A stretch of 64,000 nucleotides of DNA from Blakeslea trispora (Eukaryota > Mucoromycota > Mucoromycetes > Mucorales > Choanephoraceae): assembly GCA_025331445.1 (NCBI GenBank), contig JAIWNE010000011.1, positions 248,001 to 312,000 of the forward strand, in the 5' to 3' direction. The notes under the pieces were generated by a model, which did no database searches, was not told where the DNA came from, and was given only the letters and a program-made list of their open reading frames with translations. Shown piece after piece: positions 49,422-60,703 of this stretch; within the stretch, counting starts at the first letter, position 1, and each line of letters starts with the position of its first letter. Position numbers and translations under genes: made by a program.

Positions 49422-50491
49422 ATGACTGTCTCCAGAGACGACACTAGTAGCATTGAATATGTGGAAGCTTACCCTGTTCATCCAAAGACAGCTAAACAAA
49501 AGCGTCTTTGGCGTTGGATAGGAATGGGTGTGACAGCCACTATCATCATTGTCGTTATCATCGTTGTTGCCGTGGTTGTGACAGATAATAAGAAAAAAGA
49601 AAAAACCCATACAAGCGAATATCCTATTTCGCCATATTCTCACATGACCGCACTTGTAACCAATACCGATTCGTCCCTTCAAGGAAAAAACAGAATATTT
49701 GTTGTAGGTGACGTTCATGGCTGTATCAGCGAATTCAACAAACTGATAGAAAAACTCAACTACAATCCATCCACAGACCAACTGATACTGGCTGGCGATC
49801 TCACTTCGAAGGGGCCTGATAGTATCAGTGTGATTCGAAGGGCAAGAGAGTTGGGTGCACTATGTGTCCGGGGCAACCATGATGACAAGGTTGTGCGCTT
49901 CAAGACGTTTCAATTAGAAAAAGGCGAAAGTGCCATGAAACCGGCCAATGCAAACATGCCTGAAGGTGATGTACCTGACCGACTCAAATTCAAGAATTAC
50001 CATGAACCTATTGCTCTGTAAGCCATATTGTTTATAGTGATACAAACTCAGTCAGTAACCAATTAGGTAATAGCAACATGACTCAAGAGGATTATGACTA
50101 CCTATCCAGTTGTCCCGTCATACTCCACTTGCCACTTTTAAACAACACTGTTGTGGTTCATGGTGGAATTGATCCTAAAGTGTCATCTCTACAAGATCAA
50201 GTGCCGTATTTGGTGATGAATATGCGTGATATTGATGGGGCCAATCAACCCAACAAGGAAATAGGCACTGGGACACAATGGGCTAGTGTTTGGAATTCAG
50301 ACCAGAACAAGATGATGGTTTTCTATGGACATGACTCAAAGCGAGGCTTGAATATCAAACAAACAACATTTGGTCTTGATAGTGGGTGTGTTTATGGAAA
50401 CCAGCTTTCGGCCATCGATATGCGTACAAAAGAATTGACTCAGGTCGATTGTCTCACTTATGTCAAGAAAGGAGATGATGCTGATGATTGA
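49422..50491 (+). CDS. PPN2: Membrane-anchored calcineurin-like phosphatase (Ppn2-like)
   Basis: Exon 1 is 49422-50017, the intron 50018-50073, exon 2 is 50074-50491; about 337 residues. A cytosolic N-terminus of about 30 residues is followed by one transmembrane helix (IIIVVIIVVAVVV), making a type II protein. Metallophosphatase motifs are in order: VVGDVHGC, AGDLTSKGP, RGNHDDKVV, VVHGGIDPK and FYGHDS. All metal-ligand Asp/His/Asn are present. The arrangement matches yeast Ppn2, a vacuolar-lumen polyphosphatase; the substrate is inferred from family. The acceptor at 50073 was chosen because the earlier AG at about 50066 would give an immediate stop. Confidence 0.88.
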
Positions 50492-51385
50492 TGTCTCCTA
50501 AAGCAATAGTGAATAGCTCAAGTAGTTAAATTTAACGAGAAGGAGTTGTTTGTTTGAATCAAATAAAGCAGTAAAGCCTATGAATAACTAGAAGCTTTGT
50601 TGCCGTTTATTGTCTTGCCAAGAATTTTTCAACAAATGTTATCCTTCCCCCCCTTTTTTTTTTCTCCTCAGAAAGAGAAAGTAAGTTAGCAAATGAACTT
50701 TTTTTTTTCAAATCAAAGAGACCGAGAAGCATATTGGACATATAACAATTGTGTCGCAAGCAAAGGCTTTCTTCAAAGTAACAATAGCTGGCCTTTTTTA
50801 GCATGATCAATGGTATCTCAACACACTATTAAGCTAGTTTAAATATAGCCAACAACTTGAAGGATTGAAACACCTTTATTCTTTTTGATTCAAAAACAAG
50901 AGGGGAAACAGCAGGAATAAAAGGGCTAATTCAAAGTCAGTACAGTCATTTTTAATTGGCATCTCTTTGATCCATCTACTGCACCTTTCTTAAAATTAGA
51001 CATTCTTAAAAGCGTTGCCATTACTATCAACTATAATTGGTCAATCAATAGCAATTAGGACTATCTCTCATGAAGGAAAAGGTTTTTGCTTTCGTTTGGC
51101 GCGTTTCTTGCCAACTGATTCCAGTTTCTATCATTCAATAGTGCAAATTGCCCATTATAAACTCGATTTAGAAATCTCAAGATCCTCTGAAGCAACTTGA
51201 GAGAAAAAGGCCTAGTCATCACAAAATGAAGGTTTAACGTAAATGCTGACCATCTTTCTCTCCATTCTGATTGTTTATCAGTAAAATGAAAAGAAAAAAG
51301 CACTAGCGTGTAACTTAATTTTAGAAATAAACCTTGTTTTATTCTGAATACTTGTTTACAAACAAACTAGTTCGAACTGAATATC
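50492..51385. other. Intergenic, no gene seen
   Basis: Between convergent genes. A-rich and T-rich runs occur; open frames of 60-80 codons here overlap on both strands and show no domain-like text. Confidence 0.5.
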
Positions 51386-51838
51386 TCAGTCATCTTCTAG
51401 CACAGGTGGCGGGTACTTCTTTAATGCAGCTTCCATTTCATCAGGGTATTGTGATGCGAGCTGACCTTTTATCTTTCTTATTTTGCTGAATACACTATTT
51501 AAATCATTTTTGACATCTACAAGTAACTTTGTATGTGCTTCAAAATGCTTATGTACATGTTGATATCGTATTTGACTAAACTTGTTAAGCGCTTCTAGCT
51601 TCTTTTGAGTATCTTTGTAAACTTCAAGGCTAAAGTAAAATAGGGTGGCAGAAGACGAATAGAAAAAGAAAAAAAAAGAAAGAGAGAGAGAGAGACTGTA
51701 AGCCTCTATAGGGCTTCTTGTTATCACTATTTTAAGTGTAAGTTACCACTCTTCTTGGTCATCTAGTATAGTTTGTATATCCTCATCGCTTTTCAGTTGA
51801 AGTAGCTGATCAGCCAGATGATGAGGTATACTGGTCAT
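51386..51838 (-). CDS. KXD1: KxDL-motif protein (KXD1-like, BORC/BLOC-1 subunit)
   Basis: Two exons; the intron lies between about 51745 and 51631. About 112 residues, mostly helical. The second exon contains EALNKFSQIRYQHVHKHF, HTKLLVDVKNDLNSVFSKI (with K-N-D-L as the KxDL signature) and RKIKGQLASQYPDEMEAAL. This fits the KXD1 family, a coiled-coil subunit of lysosome/endosome-positioning complexes. A run of GA repeats in the intron creates a misleading Ser-Leu frame. Assignment rests on a short motif plus length, hence moderate certainty. Confidence 0.75.
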
Positions 51839-52506
51839 TGTAAGAAAAAAAAAAAGTTATAAACAAAGGTTTCAAGGTAACAGAAAACGCCAAAATAAAT
51901 TATTATACTCTGAGCTTATTTTTTTTTTTTTGATTTTGCAAGCATTAAGTTGTCTTTTTCTTATCATTCAGAATAGGCTGGTTCAAAGCTTATGTTTAGT
52001 TTTCGAATTAAGAGTGTTGTTTCTGAAATGCATTTCTGTAACCATCAGCTGTGACTTTGAACAAGACAAAGAGCACCTCAGCCAAACATTCCTCACACTA
52101 AAATCCTCTTTTTACCTATACTGTACTTGTTGAATAACAAATGACAATGAAGAATGTATTGAGCATAGCGCTTTGTCTTCATATCTTCTTTATGCTTATA
52201 GATTGCAGAATCTGATAGTTCATTCTTAGTATGATGAGTCTTACTTATGGCACCATCATTGTATTGTGTTCAAAACTTGCAACAAAACAATAATGTTACA
52301 CGAATGCAACAAGCTCGGAAGCCTTGATTCCGTAACAATAAGTAATGTCAAAAAATAAACAGAGGGAAAATTTATTTTGGGGTAAAAAAAAAAGTTTGAC
52401 TGAGTTAATGAAACCCCCTTTTCTCATCCTATATATTAGTATCGATAGTCATTCTCTCTTTCTCTTTCTCTTTCTTAACTTTGTTTCTTTGAACAATAAA
52501 ACAAGC
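51839..52506. other. Intergenic, divergent promoters
   Basis: Separates the divergent KXD1-like and F-box genes. A CT-rich tract (TTTCTCTTTCTCTTTC at about 52455-52475) sits just before the F-box gene start and is typical of fungal core promoters. Nothing else is recognised. Confidence 0.5.
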
Positions 52507-54000
52507 ATGAAAGGCCTTATAGCATGCATGCTTTCTTGGATTGAATTCATCACTTATCTCTATATTCACATCAAAGCAACCATAGACGCTGTCATCTATG
52601 TTGCCAAGCAAGATCGACTTTCGGTAGATCATAAGCTAACAGTGAGAAACAAAGCAGCCTATCGACCAGCCTCAAAATATACTCCATTTAAAAAACTTCC
52701 TAATGAAATCATGTTGATGATCTTTCAGCAGTTGACAGCAGGCGATCTTTATCATGCCACCAGTGTATCAAAGCATTGGCATACACTCATCACGCCTATT
52801 CTTTGGAAATCGCCCATTGCTAAGCAACCTCTTCTCATGTGTCTAGCTTCTTTCAAGGCAATTGACAAGAAATACAAAATAACACACGTTCATCAGAAAT
52901 CACACCTTTATTCTGGCTTTCCTATCTATCTATCACATTATGGACATGCTGTGAAATCGCTTGATTTGTCACCTATTTCAGCCCATGTTACTGATTGTAC
53001 AGTTCGGTACATTGTTCGTTCATGTCCTCACTTGACCAGTCTTAATTTATCAGGTTGCCGCTTCATTACCAATGAAAGCCTAAGACACCTTGGCCAGAAC
53101 CATCAACTTCAGGCACTCATCTTGCAAAATTGCCGACAAATCACCGATAGCGGATTGGATTATTTGAAATATCACCCATTAACAACACTTCATTTGGGTG
53201 GCTGTCATCGTGTTACAGACGATGGTATTATCAGCCTTGTGACAGATGCCGGAACTAGTCTCCGCCGACTTTGTCTAAGCGATTGTATTCATGTGACAGG
53301 CAAATCGCTTCAGGCAATAAGCCGTCGATGTGGTCTGAGACTAGAATGGCTGGACATTGCAAGAACGAAGGCGATTCAACATGATGACTTGGTCAATTTA
53401 GTCACGCACTGTCCCAACATCACTCGCTTGAATATCTCGTTCAGAAAGCCAAAAGTGCATGACTCTTCTTCACGTCATACAGTCGACAGTCCATTGAATG
53501 AACTGATCGATCTTTTGGATCAATTCAATATTCAACCCAACTTGACACCAGCTTCTGCTCAACATCATCTAGCTCTATCAGAGCAACGTATAAGAAGGAA
53601 TGCTGCTGTTCACCCTCATACAATCGAGCTCCTTGTGTTGCGCCTACAAAAGTTAAAGAATCTGAATGTTTCTTATTGGACTGGTCTGACGGATAAGGCA
53701 GCACAAGCGATTTCAATGCATGGCCATTGTTTAGCTTATTTGAACTTGATTGGGTGTAAAGGTGTAACCAAGAAAGGTTTAAGGTATCTCTCGGATCTCT
53801 GTGAGCGTAAATCTACCTGTATTACCTTGGGAAACGACTTGATGATAACTCCAAATGCTACATGTGACTTTGAGACTGATTCAGATTGGGCAAGTGCTTC
53901 TTCTTCTTCTTCAGACGAAGAGGGTCGCCCTAAACGGTCACTTTCTCCAAAGCAACCATTGAGGCGAATTGGCTCAAAGACATTGATTGTTAAGGCTTAG
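52507..54000 (+). CDS. F-box protein with leucine-rich repeats
   Basis: Single exon, 497 residues from ATG 52507. The frame is open further upstream, but that part is CT-rich leader sequence, and AACAATAAAACAAGC-ATG is a good start context. An N-terminal hydrophobic segment (LIACMLSWIEFITYLYIHI) is unusual. The F-box is KLPNEIMLMIFQQLTAGDLY...SKHWHTLITPILW. About nine AMN1/Grr1-type LRRs follow (LTSLNLSGCRFITNESL, LTTLHLGGCHRVTDDGI, LRRLCLSDCIHVTGKSL, LAYLNLIGCKGVTKKGL). It should be the substrate receptor of an SCF ubiquitin ligase. The acidic Ser-rich tail (SSSSSSDEEG) is a possible casein-kinase site. Substrate unknown. Confidence 0.88.
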   Translation: MKGLIACMLSWIEFITYLYIHIKATIDAVIYVAKQDRLSVDHKLTVRNKAAYRPASKYTPFKKLPNEIMLMIFQQLTAGDLYHATSVSKHWHTLITPILWKSPIAKQPLLMCLASFKAIDKKYKITHVHQKSHLYSGFPIYLSHYGHAVKSLDLSPISAHVTDCTVRYIVRSCPHLTSLNLSGCRFITNESLRHLGQNHQLQALILQNCRQITDSGLDYLKYHPLTTLHLGGCHRVTDDGIISLVTDAGTSLRRLCLSDCIHVTGKSLQAISRRCGLRLEWLDIARTKAIQHDDLVNLVTHCPNITRLNISFRKPKVHDSSSRHTVDSPLNELIDLLDQFNIQPNLTPASAQHHLALSEQRIRRNAAVHPHTIELLVLRLQKLKNLNVSYWTGLTDKAAQAISMHGHCLAYLNLIGCKGVTKKGLRYLSDLCERKSTCITLGNDLMITPNATCDFETDSDWASASSSSSDEEGRPKRSLSPKQPLRRIGSKTLIVKA

Positions 54001-54531
54001 TCAGAGCTGCATACCCCCCTTAGTATCTATTATTGTATTTTTATTGTATATAGTCATTGTTTGAACTTTTTTTGTTTGTATATGTTTATTCTAATTACAT
54101 AAATAATTTGCTCTCTTTTTTATATATAACACATACATTATGCAACTCTATGCACTTATAACTTTTCAAACGGTTTATGAGAAACTGTTGCCCCTAAAAA
54201 AAAAGAGCCCTAAAGTTTATTGTATCAAACAAATACAAACAAAAAGTTGGTTGCACAATAGGGAACAATTGAGATAATGACGACTTTGGAGGTGCTCAAT
54301 GTATTGCAAGCAAGGCTTTTCTTTTCGGTTCAAATTCATTGCTTTTCATAAACATAGTCTTTATGGCTATAGGAGATTCTCTCTCATCGCTCGTGCATGA
54401 CAACAAAAATAGAATCATTTGATGCCAAATTATGTTCGTGTGAAACAAAAAAAAAAGTTATACTTGACGTGGTACAAAGTTCAATCAAGCGCCTTTGCCT
54501 TCCTTTTTGCTGTGTTTGTGAGATGAAGTAA
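54001..54531. other. Intergenic region, 3' of the F-box gene
   Basis: A poly-T/AT-rich terminator-like area follows the stop. No gene is seen before the palindromic flank of the next element. Confidence 0.5.
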
Positions 54532-54671
54532 ATATTTATTGTTATTATCTTGTCACTCTACGAAATGTCAGCATCATTACTACACCTTTTCCAGAAATAG
54601 ATTGCACTTAAAGAATTGCACACTTCTTTGAAATAGATTGCACATAATCAGAACCACCAGAAACATACAAA

Positions 54672-55319
54672 ATGAGTCTCAAATTTCTTCAAGAAGACGG
54701 AAAAGGCAGTGCCTTTGATGAATATGGCAATGAGTCAGTTGAAATGAAAGTTTATAACGAGCAATTTCCGCTTGAGGACATTACCAACTATGACACCTAC
54801 ATGGACTTGAAGCCAGCTGAAAGGCTAGAGAAGATGAAGATATCCAAAGCTGAGATTGTCGCTGATCAAGGTCATGTTCAGCGCAAATACACTAGACACA
54901 GCGACGAAAAAAAAAAGGAGCACTTTTCTCACCTAGTCTACAATCGAGGCTATAAGGTCCCTGAAGTAGCAAAAGAGCTGAAGATACCTAAGTGTACCGC
55001 TCACTGTTGGTTTAAGAAGGAGGAAGACGCTGCTCAAAGGAGAATTCAACAGCCTCAGCTAGCTCAAGAGGAAGAAAAGAAGAAAGTTGGACGGCCAAAA
55101 ATTCTCAACGAGGAGCACAAACGTTTCTTGCTCCAGAAATACAGCAAAGACCCTAGAGCTACTGTAAATGAAGCAATGGAAAGTCTCACCAGCCAATTTG
55201 AAGGACCTAAGATTGCAAAAACTGCTGTCCATGATTTTATGGTCAATGATTGTGCTCTTACCATTAAGAAAGCCCACTTTGAGCCTAAAGAAAGAAATTA
55301 TTGTTGTAGAATTCGCTAG
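54672..55319 (+). pseudogene. Truncated Tc1/IS630-type transposase, DNA-binding half
   Basis: 215 codons. The first helix-turn-helix is HFSHLVYNRGYKVPEVAKEL with IPKCTAHCWFKK; KKVGRPKILNEEHKRFLL is an AT-hook-like linker; a second winged HTH reads ATVNEAMESLTSQFEG...AKTAVHDFMVND. The frame ends at FEPKERNYC-CRIR-stop, exactly where the DDE/D catalytic domain should begin. Downstream 55338-55680 retains pieces (LLSDTIYDCCKQAIKEKNL; MHIVLYY) that resemble its late part, without the catalytic acidic residues. An internal deletion is the likely cause. Confidence 0.7.
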
Positions 55320-55680
55320 GGGGGCATAAGCACCCACTCAAAAGCAAAGCTTTTGTCAGACACTATTTATGATTGTTGCAAACAAGCAATCAAGGAAAAA
55401 AATCTTTCCGAAATGCACATTGTATTATATTACAGTAAGTGTCAACTACTTTCAACATGCTGTGTTCAAAGGGGTCTAACATTTACGTTGCTTTTTAAAT
55501 TATTTATTTGTCTAGACAATGTGCTTTCGTTAGAGAAAGTAGCCAAAGTTGAAAACCAATTTGTCAGAAAGTGCTTTGCACAAATCAAATGTCCAAAGGA
55601 CATTGTCCAATTAAAAAAATTTGTTCAAGACATGCCTGTCATCTTCTCTTGGAGAAACAGTGTCTTGTCTTCGTTGTGAT

Positions 55681-57128
55681 ATACTGCTTGTATTTCTATC
55701 TTTATATAATCTTTTGACTTCCTGTTTAAATGTGTTTGAGATTTTTGAATTTGCTTCAATGATTCTCCTTTGTGACATCTTCTTATATTGAACCATAACC
55801 GCCTGATCTGAACTACAGTTCAAAGAATCGCTGACTGGAATCCTGGATCTGACTTAGCATTAAGAGTAAATGATTGAGTACAAACGCATTGAAAAGAAGA
55901 AAAAGAAAAGAGAGGGACATTGTATAGTTTGCAACATAAGAAGTAGTAATGGAAGCAAGATAAGAAACGAATGTAAGGAATAGAAAATGCAGTTCAATCA
56001 GATTCTGTATAGCAATTGACTTGTGTCAAGCGGTCTCTCAAAAGTACAATGTATAACATCACAATTTGAAGCGCAACAGAACACTGTGACAAAATGTGGT
56101 TGCTTCACAGTGATAAGAGAAAAAGAGAAAGAGAAAGAAAAACGTGTTTCAGCCCAGCATGTAGTTATTACTGTCATTTTTCGACGTTGCTGTTATATTG
56201 CGCAACAGAATAAGACTAATTTGCTTTTATCAAGATTACAAAATGCTTGATAAACAGAGTAGAGAAGCCGTAACCAAGTAGTTATATCTATATGCAGTGA
56301 GGGTGATAGTTGAAATAGAGCCAGGCTTCGTGCAGTAAGTAAATAGATTTGTACTTTGTGCTTTGATCTTTGTTATAATGCTTTATTGAGATACTCTTTA
56401 TACAAACCGAACAAAACACCAAGAGTCTTCAAAGGAAGAAAGATGATTGGATAATGATGTGATGTCTATCAAGACACCGAATAATGCTCAGCATTATGAT
56501 AGCTTCTTTTGTCGATCTCTTTATATGAAATAAATAGTAATGCCACTAAAGTCCACAGTCTGTCACTGAATCTTATAGGTCTTGAACGCAAAAGGATGAC
56601 AAGAGATACCCTTTAAAATCAAAACAGAGAAAAAAAAAGGAAAAAAAAAGGTTGTTATTAGAGGTAAGGTAAGAGTAAAGTCTACCAGCAACAAATTCTG
56701 CATATTCATAATAGCGCTTTTTTTAATTCAAGATAAAACGGCTTCATTAACCCTTTTCAGGGGGACCTTTTCAGGGAGGCCTCACTTCGCAGGTGCCGCA
56801 AAGGACTGGCCGCTCCGCAGAGAGAACAAAATAAAGCAGAAGAAAAACGCTTTTCTTTGAGAATACGATGAAACACAATCTACAGTATAATAAGTCAAAA
56901 AAATATTTTTGGTAAAAAAAAATAAAATTAGCCAATCATAGAACCCAAATTTTTTCTAAAAAAGGAAGGAGGTGACTTAATTAAACTGGGATAAGGTTAA
57001 TAAAACCTCAGAATAAGCGTGTAGTTTTCAGTTTTATTAAGTTCTGAGTAAACAAAACCGACTTGTTTAAATCTCAGTTAATGATTAATTCTTGAAACAA
57101 TACCTTTTCTTTCAGTAACAATTTTACT
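55681..57128. other. Interior of the 6.3-kb element, no gene seen
   Basis: AT-rich. A short K/E-rich frame at 56.02-56.25 kb is not convincing. Near 56.75-56.82 kb a G+C-rich patch occurs (ACCTTTTCAGGG twice, CGCAGGTGCCGC), which might mark the left boundary of the Crypton. Confidence 0.4.
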
Positions 57129-59882
57129 ATGCAACGTTCATCCGAAAACACTATTGCGCCCAAGAGACACCTCGAAACAGAGGATGATGTACAAGAACTC
57201 GAAGTTAGCCTCGAGGAACAAGAAATTTCAGGTCTTGATCAGACTCAGGTACACCAAAATGAAAGCATTACATATGTATATATAAAAGCTAACCGGCTTA
57301 ACCAAACCTCCCCTTCTCTACTTGTATAAGCTTGCCGATGCTTCTACTTCTGAGTCCCCTCAGAGACAAGCTCGTAGAGGCCGCCCCAAGAAGACCCAAC
57401 AGGCATCTGTTTTGACAGCTGAGTTGACGGTTCCAGCCAATACTAACTCAGTTAGCATCTTGAATGAGATTGATCTTGCATTGGAAGATTTGCAGTTGAC
57501 AGTGCGCGCTAGCACTGTATTAATTTATAAGTTGCCTTTGTCCCATTGGAAGGTAGCTATACAACATATTCTTGCTTTAATTCTTTTTACATGGATCTCA
57601 CTATGCATTTTTAACATTGATCTATTATAAGGAATGGTGTGACCTAAAGAGAGATGGCTTTCCCACTGATCCTAATTTTCCAGTTGACCCTCAGTATCCC
57701 TACACAGTTGGTCCAACTGATTTCATTCTTGCATTCTTCAACGAATTCGTCTTCAAGCGAACTATTAAAAAAACTATATGGCAAAACACTGATGTCAGAA
57801 CTCAAGTTGGCCTTCAGTCAAGCCAAACAAATGGCACTTCTGCATCCCTCATTGATTGTACTGTATATAATTTTCTTTTTCTGGATATTGGCTTGTCTCT
57901 AAATAATCACTTTTTTTAATATTAGTGACCGAAGATGCTCCCTTAAACAGAAATGGCAAGAAGACGATTGAGGTGCCATTGGGCATTGAAGCTGTAAAGC
58001 AATACAGAAAGGTACTCATCAAATTGTATAACTTTCAAAGCAAGAGTAGAGAACTCAAGTGGCCCTCGCCACAAAAGACAACCGTACTTTTGCACCTCAT
58101 GAAGAAGTATGAACATGATTTAATCTACGATGAAGTCCAAACAAAGGCTGATAGAGCGGCTCATTGTGTCATCAGAGATTCTTACAAGCCTGGCGAGCTT
58201 GTCAGAATCTTGAGGACACTTTGGGTTTCTACCAATCTCACTTCTTTGCGTGAGTTTTTTACTCTTTCCTCTCGCCACCACATGCTTTTGCGAGATCAAG
58301 ACTTGAGAAACCTAAACTTCTCTGACTGCTTTTGTACTGTGATCCCAAAGCAACAACACCGTGGCAATCAACAGGCTATTGCTTTGGTTTTCAGTCTTGA
58401 TAAAGGGAAGACAACGAAGGAAGGCGAAGTGCGTTTTGCTTGCGCAATGCGCCATGAAAACCTGTCTCGCTGTCCCTTGAGCGCTTTCTCGTTCTACATG
58501 TTTAGCTTGCATCAGGTAATTATAAAATCAGCATAAACATGGCTAATCAGACGATAATAATCTTTCATTTAAAACAGACTGATGCTGAGTTCTTGAATGA
58601 TGATAGTTGGACCAATTGGAAGGTCTTGCCTGGACGAGTTAGCCCTCAGCAAAGTATTAGCAGTGTGCAGCAATGGTCCGTTGCTAAGAAGATCTTGATC
58701 GAACAAGGTATCCACACCAGTCGGGTTACTCATGGTGGTCGCCATTCCGGCGCAATGGAAGCCGAAGCCATTGGCGTCTCTTTTGATGCCATTAAGCGAG
58801 GTGGAAATTGGAAGGACCGCTTGGGTAGACTTGAGACCCACTATCTTGGCAAGCTGCCTTACCCATTTGCAAGAGGTATTGCAGGCTTCAAGGACAAGCC
58901 TTTTTACTTGGCAAGAAACAGAGTGTCCCCTCCTGTTGAGCTGCAAAGAACGATCTTCCCTTGGATCGAGAGTGTCTATGGTGTAGACAATGCTGAGTGG
59001 ATTGCTATCTGCGATAAAGAGATGAACCAGGTTGATGAGAATGAAGACGAAGACCCAGGTGCCATTGATGTTGAAGATAAAAACGAAGCTGATCTTCCCA
59101 TTTATATTCAAGCAGACGGACAACTAGTTGTTCGTCCAAAAGGAAAAGACAAGGGCAAGCAACGTGCTGTACAGACAGCTGGTGACTCTGCTAAGAAGGG
59201 TTTTTTGAGACTCTTGCTGAGATGTAGAAGAATCATCCTCCAAGATGCTGCCGTTTATCTCTCTCTCAACAAAGAGAATAAACATGTCAACCGCAACATT
59301 GGTGTCTTCAACAGCCACCAATTTTTATCCTTCCAACAAGATGTAATTGATGCTATCAACGCACCCCACGTTGACAGATTACAAGAGTTTGAAGGTCTTG
59401 TTCCAGAACTTGTAGACACGTTTAGAGAAGCAGCTGCACAATCAGCAGACGGAAATCTTCGTTTTGAGCGTTTCCAAAGAGATCAAAAAGAACTTTGGAA
59501 CGACAACAACAAGCTGTTGCAAGAGCTCACGCAGCAATCTATGCAACACAATGCTTTGATGTTGAACATGACACAGCAAATGGCAGTAGTTCCTCATTTG
59601 TATAAAAGCTTACAAGATGTTATTGCAAAGCAACAGATATTGAATGCACAAATGCAAATATTGATGAACACCAATGGTCCTGTTCCCTCTTTCGCTCCTG
59701 CTCCCTCTTTTGCTCCTGTTACTTCTTTCGCTCCTGTTCCCTCTTTCACTCCTCCTCCTGCTTTACCTTTTGTTCTGCCTATTCTTCAGCCTCAGCCTGC
59801 TGCTCAACCTGTCATTCGCTCTACTTCAAGACCTAGCAAAAAAGGTAAATGGGTTAGTTATAACCCTTCAAATTCTAATTAG
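57129..59882 (+). CDS. Crypton tyrosine recombinase
   Basis: Five exons: 57129-57248, 57331-57552, 57632-57857, 57926-58515, 58578-59882, giving 820 residues with no stop. An AT-hook-like ARRGRPKK is near residue 50. The core has LLRDQDLRNLNFSD (candidate first Arg about 312), THGGRHSGA (H438-x-x-R441), GGNWKD (W464 at the H/W position) and LETHYLGKLP (Y475 nucleophile), followed by GIAGF. This order matches Crypton / Ndc10-GCR1-type tyrosine recombinases. The C-terminus has a coiled-coil-like Q/N-rich part and a PSFAP-type tandem repeat. Cryptons move as circles by site-specific recombination without DDE chemistry. The gene looks intact. Confidence 0.85.
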
Positions 59883-60568
59883 TGCATGCAACTACACATC
59901 ATGCATATACGCACTGCCTTCCTTTCTTTTATCACAATATTCTCTTATCATTATTACTTTTAAATCCTTATACTTACTCAACACAATATAAAATAAAAAA
60001 ATATTATGCAAAATGCATAAATTTACTATGTCAATGCTAAGCATAAAAAAAAAGGGAGCGAAAGGTATCTGGGTAACTAAATCAATACTTAGAGAAGAGA
60101 GGCACCTAGAGTTAAGTTTCTTGGGCTCAAATGTTCAACATGAGGCTGATGAATCTCATCTCATGTAGCTGATCAGGCAAACATGAAGTCAATTTTTTTC
60201 TCGCCTGTGAGCTCAGTTTTGATTTTTAGTTTAATCGAGTTTTCAACCCAAAAAGGAAGGACTACCCTTTGCGGCAAATTTTTTTTTACTCCGGCCTATA
60301 GGCAAACAATTTTTTTCATTGGCCATCCATATTTGGATGAGTTTAGCGATTAAACCGTTACAGTAAGTTATGAAATCTGTAACTCTAAGTGACTTTCTTA
60401 TTTCAGATAATAGATAGATAGCTTTGTTCATGTTAGTAAGATCGACATATTTGATTAATCCTATTTTTTTGTAGTTCCTTGATATAGTAGAATGGTTTGA
60501 TTGTAAGTGAAATGAAAAAGATAATAAGTAAGAAAAGATGGTGTAAAAGGAAACAGTAACTGAGCATA
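59883..60568. other. Interior of the 6.3-kb element right of the Crypton gene
   Basis: AT-rich, no gene. A short G+C patch at about 60.25-60.31 kb (CTTTGCGGC, CCGGCC) may reflect the other Crypton boundary; I cannot define direct repeats. Confidence 0.4.
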
Positions 60569-60703
60569 TCAAAACATCTATTACTGAAATTTGAGAAAAA
60601 TTAATTTGCAGTCATGTGATCTTCGCCTTCTGAACAATTGACCATAGCGTAGCGAAGGTGCTAATTTTGTTACCGAACGTAGGTTCGGTTTGTAATATGC
60701 TCG
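60569..60703 (+). mobile_element. 135-bp non-autonomous Helitron (mini-Helitron)
   Basis: It starts TCAAAACATCTATTACTG after an A and ends ATATGCTCG before a T. The first ~65 bp match the 5' end and the last ~65 bp the 3' end (GTAGCGAAGGTGCTAATT, then the CCGAACGTAGGTTCGG hairpin) of the 36.4-41.4 kb Helitron. The interior is entirely deleted. Confidence 0.88.

Noticed and set aside
51630..51727. Ser-Leu repeat protein start for the KXD1-like gene
   Set aside because: The repeat is a GA/CT tract inside the intron; the ATG at 51838 gives a proper first exon.
52345..52506. Upstream start of the F-box protein
   Set aside because: The added text is translated CT-rich leader; the ATG at 52507 has a typical A-rich context and follows a core-promoter-like tract.
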